From contig CALUSB010000002.1 in the NCBI GenBank assembly GCA_944323335.1, positions 1 through 64,000 on the forward strand: a stretch of 64,000 nucleotides of DNA, read 5' to 3'. A program made the position numbers and the translations under genes. Positions 17,190-25,783 of the stretch are shown here, piece by piece (the first letter of the stretch is position 1; the number at the start of each line of letters is the position of its first letter). Under the pieces are notes generated by a model that was given only the letters and a program-made list of their open reading frames with translations, did no database searches and was not told the DNA's origin. Source of the DNA: Candidatus Gastranaerophilales bacterium. GTDB lineage: Bacteria; Cyanobacteriota; Vampirovibrionia; Gastranaerophilales; Gastranaerophilaceae.

Positions 17190-18118
17190 ATAAAAATTCA
17201 AAAATAGCAGTCTTATGCGGCGGGATGTCTGCAGAGCGCGAGGTTTCGCTCAGAAGCGGAAAAAACGTACATAAGGCGCTTTTAGACCTTGGTTATAAAA
17301 ATGCGCTTATGGTGGATGTTGATAGAAATATTGCAAAAACCCTGAGTGACGGCGGATTTGAATTTGCCTTTAACGTATTGCACGGCAGATACGGAGAAGA
17401 CGGTTGTATTCAAGGCCTGCTTGAGATTATGGGAATTAAATATACCGGTTGTGATGTCAAATCAAGTGCAATTTGTATGGATAAAGAAACCACAAAAAAT
17501 GTTCTTGCTTCATGCGGCGTGCCTTTGATTTCATCTGTTTGCGTAACAAGTATGGAAGAGCTTGAAAAATCAGTCTCGGGGCTTGACTATCCTTTAATGG
17601 TAAAACCTGTAAAAGAAGGCTCCAGCATCGGTATGAGCAAGGTCGACAATTTTAAAGAGCTTAAAGATGCTTTTTTGCTTGCTAAAAAATCTGATAATAA
17701 AATTTTAATCGAGGAGTATTATCAGGGAAAATCCGCAACTGTAGGTGTTCTGCAGAGAATGAAAGATGGTAAGATTGAAACCTTTGCTACTCCCATTTTA
17801 GGTTTTGAAACAAAAACCCAGTGGTATGATTATGAGGCAAAATACACAGAGGGCATGACAAAGTTTATATTGCCTGCTGATTTTGATGATAATATGACAA
17901 AAGAAATTCAAGACATTGCGGTAAAATCATTTGTTGCCTGCGAGTGCACTGGTGTGGCAAGAGTGGATTTTCTGGTATATAATAATACCCCGTATGTTCT
18001 TGAGATAAATACAAACCCCGGGATGACAGATTTAAGTGACTTGCCTGCGCAAGCAAACTCCATGGGGATTGATTATAAAAATCTTGTTGAATTAATACTA
18101 AAGACCTCGGAGTTTTAA
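17165..18118 (+). CDS. ddl: D-alanine--D-alanine ligase
   Basis: A 317-residue ATP-grasp ligase making the D-Ala-D-Ala dipeptide of peptidoglycan. GGMSAEREVSLRSG near residue 20 and HGRYGEDGCIQG are the binding motifs; KPVKEGSSIGM is the ATP-binding loop; EINTNPGMT near the C-terminus binds metal. It overlaps murB by 25 nt, with AGAGGAAGA just ahead of the ATG, and shares one nucleotide with ftsQ. Confidence 0.96.
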   Translation: MENNEKRLDKNSKIAVLCGGMSAEREVSLRSGKNVHKALLDLGYKNALMVDVDRNIAKTLSDGGFEFAFNVLHGRYGEDGCIQGLLEIMGIKYTGCDVKSSAICMDKETTKNVLASCGVPLISSVCVTSMEELEKSVSGLDYPLMVKPVKEGSSIGMSKVDNFKELKDAFLLAKKSDNKILIEEYYQGKSATVGVLQRMKDGKIETFATPILGFETKTQWYDYEAKYTEGMTKFILPADFDDNMTKEIQDIAVKSFVACECTGVARVDFLVYNNTPYVLEINTNPGMTDLSDLPAQANSMGIDYKNLVELILKTSEF

Positions 18119-18996
18119 TGGGACAGGAATACTATAGAAGACGTTTAAAAGCTAATAAAATGCGAAGAAAAATTGCTTCGACAAAAATGTCGATTAGAAA
18201 TTTTCGCAGACTTTTGCGTCTTGTGCTCATTGTCCTTATAATTCTTTTTGGTTTAAAGGTGCTAAAGCTCCACGGATGGTATTTGGACAGGACGCTTTTG
18301 GCTTCAGCTGACGAGAGAGTTATAAAAATTGAGGGTAATGCAATTACTCCTAAATATAAAATAGTTGATTTAATAAGACAGGTGCAAGTTCCAAATACTC
18401 AAATTTTCAGACTTGATACGACTGAAATGGAGCAAAACATTACACAGCTGCAGCCTATTAAAAAGGTCTATATCCGCAGACTTTGGCATCCTGCAAGATT
18501 AAACGTGCTTGTGGAGGAGAGAGTTCCTGTTTTCCTTATTACTCCAAAGATTGACGCTGAGCCGATTTCGGCTATTACAACGGATGGCGTGTTTATAGAT
18601 AGAGAATATATGCCAATAAGTCCTAAGTTTAAAACCTATAAAATTATAACCTACGGTGTTCGGGGTGATGACTATGAAAAATGGAACAAAGACAGAGTTG
18701 ATGAGATTTTGCGTCTTACAAAGTCCCTTGAAGCGTATAGCGGTCAAAAAGTTGAATATCTTGACTTGAGAAACCCGAGTGATGTTTATATTAAACTTGA
18801 AAAAGTCTTAATAAGATTCGGCGAAATAAACGACACTGCACTTGTTCGGGCAAAGTGGATAGCAACAATTCTTCCTGAAACCGAGAATTTTAAACAAAAA
18901 ATCAAATATATAGATTTAAGATGGGAAGATGCTCATTATATAAAACTGGATGAACCTGTATCACAGAGTGCACCAAAAGAAGAACAAGAGGATTAA
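18118..18996 (+). CDS. ftsQ: Cell division protein FtsQ-like (POTRA domain)
   Basis: A 292-residue type II membrane protein: a basic cytoplasmic N-terminus, one transmembrane helix (about 36-54, LVLIVLIILFGLKVLKL), a POTRA domain (VIKIEGNAITPKYKIVDLI...LRQ-like) and the FtsQ/DivIB beta domain. It links divisome proteins FtsB and FtsL at midcell. The family is divergent, so the call rests on architecture, the VxVEERVPVF-type motif (VLVEERVPVFLI) and its place after ddl. It overlaps ddl by 1 nt, and its end overlaps the convergent HEAT-like gene by 4 nt. ftsA and ftsZ are not in this window. Confidence 0.88.
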   Translation: MGQEYYRRRLKANKMRRKIASTKMSIRNFRRLLRLVLIVLIILFGLKVLKLHGWYLDRTLLASADERVIKIEGNAITPKYKIVDLIRQVQVPNTQIFRLDTTEMEQNITQLQPIKKVYIRRLWHPARLNVLVEERVPVFLITPKIDAEPISAITTDGVFIDREYMPISPKFKTYKIITYGVRGDDYEKWNKDRVDEILRLTKSLEAYSGQKVEYLDLRNPSDVYIKLEKVLIRFGEINDTALVRAKWIATILPETENFKQKIKYIDLRWEDAHYIKLDEPVSQSAPKEEQED

Positions 18997-20183
18997 AAGT
19001 AGCTTTTAAAAAGCTCTTTTGCGTTTGCGTCGGTTATTTTCTCAAGTCCGATTGCAGGATTTAGCTTGCTATCAAGACATTTTGCCACTCTTGCACATTC
19101 GCACAGTATTTCGCTATCGCAGCTTTTTGTGTAAAGTTCTTCTATTTCTTTGAAATTTTCTTTAGAATTCAGGTTTATAAGGGTATTTAGAGCCCTGAGC
19201 GCTCTTTTTTTCTCATTTTTGAGTTCATTGGATATTAACGTGCCCTCGCTCTTATGGTTTTTTAATAAACTTTCGATATTTTTTAGCTCGGACAGGGCGT
19301 TTTTATTCAGGTCATATGTATATATGTTATCACTTACTACAAGCTCTACAAGCAGCTTTGTATCTGTTAGAATTCTTTGTATGTAAGAGTTTTTGTTGTT
19401 TATATTTTTTTCTATAAATTCATACACGTTAAAATCTTGAATCGTATCAAGAGTTATATCCTCCGGATATGAGCTGATAATTTCATCATATAAAGCAATA
19501 ATATCTTCAGGCGCCAGAAGATTTTCAAGTTGACTAAAACTATACTTGTACATAATTTCTTGGGCAATATTTGAGCTAAAGGGTGAGGTTTTAAGTTCAT
19601 TTATTATGGCAGCAACATCCTCTTTTAGCCCATAATTGATTAAAAGTTTTATAGCAGAGAATTTTTGAAAATCATCAGAAGCATTTAGCATTTCAAGTGC
19701 TTTGTTTCTTGAAGTTTTATCCCCGAACGCCCTAAGCGTGCAAGCACAAGCAGAGCTTAGAAGTTCATCTTCATCAAATGCGTACTTGTTTAAATATTCA
19801 AGTGCCAAAGGGTCGTTTATTTTTTCAAAATACTTTGCGGCGTATATTTTCTGCTCGGTTGTGCCTGAGTCAAAAATGTTTAAAATTTCATCGGTTAAAT
19901 CTTCATCGGCGTATTTTTGCCATACGGTTTCAATATATTGAGAAAATTTTGGGTCATAGAATTTTGCAAATTCTAAAGTTGCTGACAAGTTATTTTTATT
20001 GGTGGCGTTTATCAGATTTTTTATTGCCTTATCTGCCACAAAATCAAAAATGTATTCTGAATTTTTGCAAAGTGTTTCAAAGGTTTTTATATCGGCAGAA
20101 TTTACAATATCATTTGCTGCCTGATTTGACAGCTTAAAGTCCTTGGATATAAGGTTTTTGGCGTTTTGTGTTTCTAGGTTCAT
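18993..20183 (-). CDS. HEAT-repeat-like hypothetical protein
   Basis: A 396-residue, leucine-, alanine- and acid-rich all-helical protein without signal peptide. Blocks such as EQKIYAAKYFEKINDPLALEYL and SACACTLRAFGDKTSRNKAL look like HEAT or PBS-lyase-type repeats that sense pairs of helices of about 30-35 residues. Such proteins are usually scaffolds. It is divergent from pyrH and convergent with ftsQ, so it is probably a single-gene unit. Partner and function are unknown. Confidence 0.65.
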   Translation of the reverse strand: MNLETQNAKNLISKDFKLSNQAANDIVNSADIKTFETLCKNSEYIFDFVADKAIKNLINATNKNNLSATLEFAKFYDPKFSQYIETVWQKYADEDLTDEILNIFDSGTTEQKIYAAKYFEKINDPLALEYLNKYAFDEDELLSSACACTLRAFGDKTSRNKALEMLNASDDFQKFSAIKLLINYGLKEDVAAIINELKTSPFSSNIAQEIMYKYSFSQLENLLAPEDIIALYDEIISSYPEDITLDTIQDFNVYEFIEKNINNKNSYIQRILTDTKLLVELVVSDNIYTYDLNKNALSELKNIESLLKNHKSEGTLISNELKNEKKRALRALNTLINLNSKENFKEIEELYTKSCDSEILCECARVAKCLDSKLNPAIGLEKITDANAKELFKSYF

Positions 20184-20190
20184 ATTTACA

Positions 20191-20196
20191 ATTATA
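20191..20196 (-). promoter_or_regulatory. -10 element of the HEAT-like gene, predicted leaderless
   Basis: TATAAT on the minus strand ends seven nt before the ATG at 20183, with no SD. It lies only about 20 nt from the divergent pyrH -10, so the two promoters share their -35 region. Confidence 0.5.
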
Positions 20197-20215
20197 CATC
20201 AGATTGACTTTCTTG

Positions 20216-20221
20216 TATAAT
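20216..20221 (+). promoter_or_regulatory. -10 element of the pyrH operon
   Basis: TATAAT lies 30 nt before the pyrH ATG, leaving a leader of about 24 nt with GTAAGG 8-13 nt before the start. No clear -35 is seen. Confidence 0.45.
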
Positions 20222-20251
20222 TAATTTAAGTTAGTTTTGTAAGGCTAAATC

Positions 20252-20974
20252 ATGTCAGAATTAAAATTTAAAAAGATACTCCTTAAGATAAGCGGAGAAG
20301 CGTTGTTAGGCAGTCAGGAGTTTGGTATTGACCCAAAGCCTGTCGAGATGATATGCAATGAAATTAAAAAGGTGCATGACAAGGGTGTGCAGCTTGCAAT
20401 AGTAGTTGGCGGCGGGAATATTTTCCGCGGTATGAAAAATTCTCAAAAGCTTGGTATGGACCAGGCGTCGGGTGACTATGTCGGCATGTTGGCTACTGTC
20501 ATGAATGCTATAGCTCTTCAGAGTGAATTAAGAAAAATAGGAGTTCCTTGCAGAGTTCAATCTGCTCTTGATATTCATAAAATCGCAGAACCCTATATAA
20601 GATTCAAAGCAATTAGACACCTTGAAAAGGGCAGAGTTGTGATTTTTGCCGCAGGTACGGGTAATCCTTTCTTTACAACGGATACCGCTGCAGCTCTAAG
20701 AGCCGCTGAAATCGGTGCTGAAGCTATGTTTATGGCTAAAAACGGAGTTGACGGCGTGTACTCGGATGACCCGAGAATTAATCCTGATGCTAAAAAATAC
20801 GACAAAATTAAATACGATGATATTATTATGAACAACTTAAAAGTTATGGACTTAACATCATGCTCTTTGTGCAAGCAAAATAATATACCCATTTTTGTAT
20901 TTGATTTTGCGCAAAAAGACAGTATTATAAAAATCTTAAATAATGAAAATATAGGAACATATGTAGGAGAATAA
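20252..20974 (+). CDS. pyrH: UMP kinase
   Basis: A 240-residue amino-acid-kinase-fold enzyme phosphorylating UMP to UDP. It shows KILLKISGEALLG at the N-terminus, VVGGGNIFRG, GDYVGMLATVMNA, FAAGTGNPFFTTDTAAALRA and ANGVDGVYSDDPR-type NGVDGVYSDDP, all typical. It begins the pyrH-frr-cdsA-rnc-rpe unit and ends 2 nt before frr. Confidence 0.97.
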   Translation: MSELKFKKILLKISGEALLGSQEFGIDPKPVEMICNEIKKVHDKGVQLAIVVGGGNIFRGMKNSQKLGMDQASGDYVGMLATVMNAIALQSELRKIGVPCRVQSALDIHKIAEPYIRFKAIRHLEKGRVVIFAAGTGNPFFTTDTAAALRAAEIGAEAMFMAKNGVDGVYSDDPRINPDAKKYDKIKYDDIIMNNLKVMDLTSCSLCKQNNIPIFVFDFAQKDSIIKILNNENIGTYVGE

Positions 20975-20976
20975 AA

Positions 20977-21537
20977 ATGTCAGTTGACGAAATTAAAAAT
21001 TCAGGCAAGGAAAAAATGGAAAAATGCGTCGCTCAATTGAAAAAGGAGTTGGCGACAGTAAGAACAGGCAGAGCTAATCCGCTTATTCTTGATAAAGTTA
21101 TGGTAGATTATTACGGAGCACCTACTCCGCTTCGTCAAATGGCACAAGTAAGTGTATCCGAGGGTACTACACTTGTTATCACTCCTTTTGATAAAACAAT
21201 TGTCAAAGAGATTGAAAAAGCCATTACCAAGGCTGAATTAGGTATAACACCTAACTCGGACGGTATCGTTGTAAGACTTTCGTTCCCTCCTTTAACCGAA
21301 GACAGAAGAAAACAACTCTCAAAAGATGTTAAAGCAATGGGCGAAAACGCTAAAGTTGCAATACGTAATGTAAGACGCGATATGACTGATGATGTTAAAA
21401 AGCTTGAAAAGGCCGAAAATATGCCCGAAGACGCTGTTAAAGACGCTCAGGCTGAAGTTCAAAAATTAACCGATAAATATATTGCAATAGTTGATGATAT
21501 AGTTGCGGAAAAAGAAAAAGAGGTTTTAACAGTATAG
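20977..21537 (+). CDS. frr: Ribosome recycling factor
   Basis: A 186-residue protein that, with EF-G, splits post-termination ribosomes. The two-domain pattern is clear: RTGRANPLILDKVMVDYYG, TPLRQMAQVSV and the C-terminal helix KLTDKYIAIVDDIVAEKEKE. GTAGGAG precedes the ATG. Length is normal. The last base of its TAG stop is the first base of the cdsA GTG start. Confidence 0.97.
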   Translation: MSVDEIKNSGKEKMEKCVAQLKKELATVRTGRANPLILDKVMVDYYGAPTPLRQMAQVSVSEGTTLVITPFDKTIVKEIEKAITKAELGITPNSDGIVVRLSFPPLTEDRRKQLSKDVKAMGENAKVAIRNVRRDMTDDVKKLEKAENMPEDAVKDAQAEVQKLTDKYIAIVDDIVAEKEKEVLTV

Positions 21538-22439
21538 TGGATGAAACGCAAAAGCAAAATAAAATAATGAGAGTGATTACAGGGGTCATTATTTCCCTTG
21601 TTGCGCTTGTTTGCCTTTTTATGGGCGGTTTGCCTATATTGGGTTTTCTTTTGGTTGTAATCTTTTTAGGTTCGATTGAGTATGTAAAAATCCTTAGAAC
21701 AAAGGGATTTCACCCGAGCTTATCGCTTATTTTGCTGACTGATGTTGCTTTTGCGCTTTTAATATTTTTCAGAAGGTTCGACCTTCTGCCTTCAATAATT
21801 TCTCTTGCGGTTATGGCGTCATTTCTTATGGTGCTTTTTATGGGGCGCCAGCCATACATTGTAAATGTTGCAACGACGGTGCTTGGGTTTTTGTACTCGG
21901 GTTGGCTGCCTTGCCATTTGCTTTTAATAAGACAAATAAGCTCTGATAGGATTAACGCCTTTCAAATCGGCATAAACGAGGGGCTGTGGCTTGTAATTTT
22001 TGTCTTTTTAATTGTTGTTGCAACTGATATCGGCGGTTATTATTTTGGTTCCAAATTTGGCAAACACAAACTATCGCCTGTTATAAGTCCTAAAAAAACA
22101 ATAGAGGGTGCGCTTGGCGCAACAATTGCGGCGCTCATTGTTGCAGCTGCGGGTGTTTTTTATACAAAGCTTACAATTTCTCAGGCGCTGATTGCAGGGT
22201 TTTTAATAACTGTGTCATCACAGTTGGGTGATTTATCCGAATCACTTGTAAAACGTGATGCGGGTGTAAAGGATTCAAGCAACATTCTCCCCGGTCATGG
22301 CGGTATTCTGGATAGGACTGACGGGTATTTGTTTGCTCTTCCTGTTGCATATTATTATTTTGTTAATTTTGCATATGGGCACAATTTGTTCCACGAATTT
22401 TTCAGATATATTCAAGGTGCAATAAATGTCTACTTCTGA
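21537..22439 (+). CDS. cdsA: Phosphatidate cytidylyltransferase
   Basis: A 300-residue polytopic membrane enzyme making CDP-diacylglycerol, the precursor of acidic and zwitterionic phospholipids. The C-terminal signature is seen in DIGGYYFGSKFGKHKLSPVI... with SPKKTIEG, and QLGDLSESLVKRDAGVKDSSN plus LPGHGGILDRTD, which hold the metal-binding acids. It starts at a GTG that shares one base with the frr stop; ATG 21567 (residue 11) is a possible alternative. It overlaps rnc by 14 nt. Confidence 0.95.
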   Translation: MDETQKQNKIMRVITGVIISLVALVCLFMGGLPILGFLLVVIFLGSIEYVKILRTKGFHPSLSLILLTDVAFALLIFFRRFDLLPSIISLAVMASFLMVLFMGRQPYIVNVATTVLGFLYSGWLPCHLLLIRQISSDRINAFQIGINEGLWLVIFVFLIVVATDIGGYYFGSKFGKHKLSPVISPKKTIEGALGATIAALIVAAAGVFYTKLTISQALIAGFLITVSSQLGDLSESLVKRDAGVKDSSNILPGHGGILDRTDGYLFALPVAYYYFVNFAYGHNLFHEFFRYIQGAINVYF

Positions 22440-23163
22440 TAGGGAGCTTGCATATTGCAAATTTTTGGATGAGCTTGGCTTTGGCAGCAGTGATGATTTT
22501 TCCCTGTTTGAAAAGGCTATGCGTCATACCTCATATGTTCATGAGGCTCAAATCCCTGTTGAGTGTTCTTATGAGCGTCTTGAGTTTTTAGGAGATGCTG
22601 TTTTAAAACTCGTTATAAGTAAGTATCTTTATTTAAAATACCCTGATTATAAAGAGGGTATTATATCAAAATTAAGAGGTGAAATAGTAGCGGATAAAAC
22701 ACTTGCTGCTTTTGCCACAAAGGTCGGATTAAATAATTTTATACTGCTTTCAAAAAATGAAAGAAAATCCGGCGGTGAGATGAAGCAGTCAATTTTAGCG
22801 TGTGCTTTTGAGGCTTTTTTGGGTGCAATTTATCTCACCTGTGGTAAGGATGGCTATGATAGGGTTGAAGATTTCATAGTTTCAAATTTTAGCTGCGATA
22901 TGTGTCAAATTGAAGATAATATTGAAAAAATCAATCCTAAGCAGCAATTACAAGAGTACACTCAGGAAAAAAATCACACACTGCCCGAGTATGTGCTTGT
23001 TGCAAAAGAGGGTAGTGAACACAATTCTGTTTTTGAAGTTGCTGTGTATTTTGGCGGTAATAAACTTGCCACAGGACGCGGTGCTTCAAAAAAATCTGCA
23101 CAGCAGGAGGCTGCAAAAAATGCTCTTGAATATTTAAAAAAGGAGGGCTTGTGGGAGTCATAA
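22426..23163 (+). CDS. rnc: Ribonuclease III
   Basis: A 245-residue double-strand-specific endonuclease for rRNA and mRNA processing. The class signature ERLEFLGDAVL (50-60) and the downstream FEAFLGAIYL carry the metal-binding glutamates and aspartate; residues 165-242 are a double-stranded RNA-binding domain ending GRGASKKSAQQEAAKNAL. It overlaps cdsA by 14 nt and rpe by 13 nt. Confidence 0.97.
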   Translation: MSTSDRELAYCKFLDELGFGSSDDFSLFEKAMRHTSYVHEAQIPVECSYERLEFLGDAVLKLVISKYLYLKYPDYKEGIISKLRGEIVADKTLAAFATKVGLNNFILLSKNERKSGGEMKQSILACAFEAFLGAIYLTCGKDGYDRVEDFIVSNFSCDMCQIEDNIEKINPKQQLQEYTQEKNHTLPEYVLVAKEGSEHNSVFEVAVYFGGNKLATGRGASKKSAQQEAAKNALEYLKKEGLWES

Positions 23164-23801
23164 TTTCTCCGTCTGTTTTATCGGCTGATTTTGCAAACTT
23201 GGAGCGAGATGTAAGGCGAGTGGCTGACGCGGGCGCTAAGTGGATTCACATTGATGTAATGGATGGGCACTTTGTACCAAATATCACAATTGGTGCTCCT
23301 GTAGTTAAGTCGCTGCGTAAGGCTTGCGATTTGGTACTTGATGTACATCTTATGATAAGTGAGCCAAAAAAGTACGTTGGTGACTTTATAAAGGCAGGTT
23401 CTGATATTATTACCTTTCACTATGAGGCCCAAAAAGAGTTGACCCTTGATATTATAAAAGAAATTAAATCATCCGGTGTTAAGGCGGGCTTGTCTATAAA
23501 GCCTCAAACGAGCGCTGATGAGATAAGAGAATTTATACCATATTTGGATTTAGTTCTTATTATGACTGTTGAACCCGGTTTTGGCGGTCAGAAGTTTATG
23601 CATGAATGCGTGCAAAAAATAGCAGATATTAAAGAGTTTGCAAGATTATACAAGCGAGATGACTTGTATATTCAGGTTGATGGCGGAATAAATGATAAGA
23701 CCGCGAATATATGCAAAAATCTCGGTGCAAACTCTCTTGTTGCAGGAAGCTATATATTTAACAGCGATGATATTAATCAAGCTGTTGCTTCGCTTCTCTA
23801 A
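23151..23801 (+). CDS. rpe: Ribulose-phosphate 3-epimerase
   Basis: A 216-residue TIM-barrel enzyme interconverting ribulose-5-phosphate and xylulose-5-phosphate. It shows ISPSVLSADFANL, HIDVMDGHFVPN, DVHLMI, MTVEPGFGGQKF and QVDGGIN with the metal-binding H, D and catalytic D residues. It starts with GTG inside rnc, preceded at ideal distance by AGGAGGG. It ends tail to tail with queH, overlapping by 29 nt. Confidence 0.97.
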   Translation: MGVIISPSVLSADFANLERDVRRVADAGAKWIHIDVMDGHFVPNITIGAPVVKSLRKACDLVLDVHLMISEPKKYVGDFIKAGSDIITFHYEAQKELTLDIIKEIKSSGVKAGLSIKPQTSADEIREFIPYLDLVLIMTVEPGFGGQKFMHECVQKIADIKEFARLYKRDDLYIQVDGGINDKTANICKNLGANSLVAGSYIFNSDDINQAVASLL

Positions 23802-24327
23802 TTGAATATTTGCAGCCGCAGTATGTTTGTTTGTACATGTTGTTTTCTTTTGCAATTTGCTGAGTAATTTTAAACCCGTCTTTTTTCTTAAAATCATAAG
23901 GTAAAAACTCAATTCCTGTTTCTTTTGAAACCGTGTTTGCCGCTTCAAAAATTTGCTTTGTGACTTTATGGGGGCTTATTGTAAGGGTTGTTGTATAATA
24001 ATCTATACTGAGTTTTTTGGCTTTTTGCGCGGCTTTACCAAGTCTTAGGTAAAAACATCTTTCGCATCTTTTGCCTTTTTCCGGTTCTTTTTCGTACCCT
24101 TTTGCTATTTTGTTAAAGTCGTCGGATTTAAGTTCTTCAAAATAAAGCTCAAAATTTTCTTTTTTAGAGTATGCGACAAGTTCATCCAGTCTTCTTTTGT
24201 ACTCAATTTCAGGGTATATATTGGGATTATAAAAGTAAACTACAGGCTCATAGCCCTGTTCCCTCAGTAGTTTTACCGGATATGCGGCGCATATGGCACA
24301 ACATGTATGCAAAAGAATTTTTCTCAT
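23773..24327 (-). CDS. queH: Epoxyqueuosine reductase QueH
   Basis: A 184-residue DUF208 protein, the non-orthologous replacement for QueG that reduces epoxyqueuosine to queuosine in tRNA. The conserved cysteines are present: HTCCAIC (C9, C10, C13), RCERC (C88, C91) and YCGC (C170, C172); the first and second groups bind the Fe-S cluster in characterised QueH. It overlaps the VKOR-DsbA gene by 4 nt and lies downstream of it. With queD at 4271 this indicates queuosine synthesis in this organism. Confidence 0.93.
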   Translation of the reverse strand: MRKILLHTCCAICAAYPVKLLREQGYEPVVYFYNPNIYPEIEYKRRLDELVAYSKKENFELYFEELKSDDFNKIAKGYEKEPEKGKRCERCFYLRLGKAAQKAKKLSIDYYTTTLTISPHKVTKQIFEAANTVSKETGIEFLPYDFKKKDGFKITQQIAKENNMYKQTYCGCKYSIREAKQQLD

Positions 24328-25517
24328 TTTTGTGCCTTTGCGGAGTGTCTTTTTTGAGCTTGTTTGTATAGAAGTTGTATTTTGTAATACGGCATAGCGC
24401 TAATGTATGGAATATCATCAATGACAATAGTCGGTGTGCCATATATTCCCTTATTGTGAGCAGTTTCAATTTGATTTAAAAGCTCTTGTTCGATTTCTTG
24501 CGAGTTAACATCTTCGACAAGTTTTGCGATATCTAAATTTAGCTTTTCACTCAAATATAGTATCTCTGACTCACTGTTAGGATGCTCATCAAATATCAAG
24601 TTTGCCATGCCCCAGTATTTACCTTGTTTTTCTGCAGCAAGCGCGTATTTTGCAAGCACGCAAGCTCCGGGGTGTACTGTGTTTGGTACGTATTTATTGC
24701 AAGTAGAGTCAAGAGGGAAGTTTTTATGTATTACTTCTATATTTTTCTCTTCATGGGCAAATTTACTTGCCATGATATTTGTTATTCTGCAAAACGGGCA
24801 CATAAAGTCACTGTAAACATAGATTTTATCCCCGTTAGGGTTGCCGAGAATATTGCCTTCAACGGCGTATTTGTTTTTCTCCATTTTCATAAACTCATCA
24901 AAAGATTTTTGCATTTTTTGCTGTGGAGAAAATACCATTGATATGCTGGTGTAGCTAACTAATGCTATAAAAGCAATAATGGCAAGTATTGTAAGCAATG
25001 TGTATTTTTTTGCACCGTCTATAAAATCAAGCACTGTGTTTTTTATATCTTTTACAAAGAAGCTGCCCTTGCTCTTTGCAACAAGTGCTATAAAAAGGTC
25101 AATAAAATATGTTATAAAGCACAATACACAGATTTTATTTATTTTAAATATTGAAATTGTTGCAAGACAAATTGAAACCGCAAAAGATATCAGCCCAAGA
25201 GTGGCAATGTAGCTTTTGGGCTTCTTGAAAACATCAAAAATTGTGTTTTTAAACTTGTCTTGAATAATATGAACAAAATTTAAAAATAGTGTTAAAAAAT
25301 AATAGAACATGCCCCAAAGTGCAAGCGGGATGCCTAAAAATAAGGAGTAATTGGTTTTTGCAACGCCGTCACAGTCTATTAGATTGTTAACGGAACAAAA
25401 ACTTGCTGCATACTGCTCGTTAAAGTTTACCTTAAAAAATATAAACGCCAATTCGAGCGTGAGTGCCAATCCGATTAGGGCAAAAATTGCTATAAATATT
25501 GTCTTTTTCTTATCCAT
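24324..25517 (-). CDS. VKOR-DsbA fusion, disulfide-forming oxidoreductase
   Basis: A 397-residue fusion of an N-terminal vitamin K epoxide reductase-like membrane domain and a C-terminal DsbA/DsbG-type thioredoxin domain. The VKOR cysteines are C41 and C49 (loop pair) and C130-VLC-C133 (quinone-side pair); the thioredoxin active site is CPFC (240-243) with the cis-proline region YGTPTIVI. A helix at about 173-195 joins the domains. It should form disulfides in periplasmic proteins and pass electrons to quinone, replacing separate DsbA and DsbB. Cyanobacteria typically use VKOR-thioredoxin fusions. The extra C-terminal cysteine pair (STCNKY...PGAC) may be structural. queH follows. Confidence 0.92.
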   Translation of the reverse strand: MDKKKTIFIAIFALIGLALTLELAFIFFKVNFNEQYAASFCSVNNLIDCDGVAKTNYSLFLGIPLALWGMFYYFLTLFLNFVHIIQDKFKNTIFDVFKKPKSYIATLGLISFAVSICLATISIFKINKICVLCFITYFIDLFIALVAKSKGSFFVKDIKNTVLDFIDGAKKYTLLTILAIIAFIALVSYTSISMVFSPQQKMQKSFDEFMKMEKNKYAVEGNILGNPNGDKIYVYSDFMCPFCRITNIMASKFAHEEKNIEVIHKNFPLDSTCNKYVPNTVHPGACVLAKYALAAEKQGKYWGMANLIFDEHPNSESEILYLSEKLNLDIAKLVEDVNSQEIEQELLNQIETAHNKGIYGTPTIVIDDIPYISAMPYYKIQLLYKQAQKRHSAKAQK

Positions 25518-25783
25518 AATTCCCTCTGGCTTTATTTTACATCAATTGCTTTCTAATTGCATTAACATTTAATTTATTATCCTAATTTACAATTCTTAAT
25601 ATATTTCTAAAGTTTTAAAAAAAACTGCCGACTTATTGAATAACAAGGTTACAATATGGGAATAGTAAAATCAGAAAGGATTTTCAAGCGCTTATGTAAA
25701 GAAATGTAACAATATATACTAAGTATGAATATCGTATATACTGTTTGTTTTTATATAAGTAAGAAATGTAAAGGTGGTATAAT
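25518..25783. other. Intergenic region with direct repeats upstream of the MGLAASQ gene
   Basis: The 266-nt gap is AT-rich and is among the longest in the window. TATATACT occurs at 25713-25720 and 25735-25742, 22 nt apart (two helical turns). GAAATGTAA occurs at 25701-25709 and 25763-25771. A 17-codon open frame (25656-25709) lies before them. AAAGGTGG precedes the next ATG by 5-8 nt. I infer a regulated promoter with possible operator repeats. Confidence 0.5.
25656..25709 (+). CDS. Possible 17-residue leader peptide
   Basis: ATG to TAA encodes MGIVKSERIFKRLCKEM, strongly basic. AAGG lies 8-9 nt before the ATG. It sits between the VKOR gene and the MGLAASQ gene, and its stop falls within the first GAAATGTAA repeat. 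It could be a leader peptide or chance; no more can be said. Confidence 0.2.
   Translation: MGIVKSERIFKRLCKEM

Noticed and set aside
4271-24327. A queuosine gene cluster from queD and queH
   Set aside because: The two genes are 20 kb apart on opposite strands in different transcription units. They share a pathway but are not a cluster.
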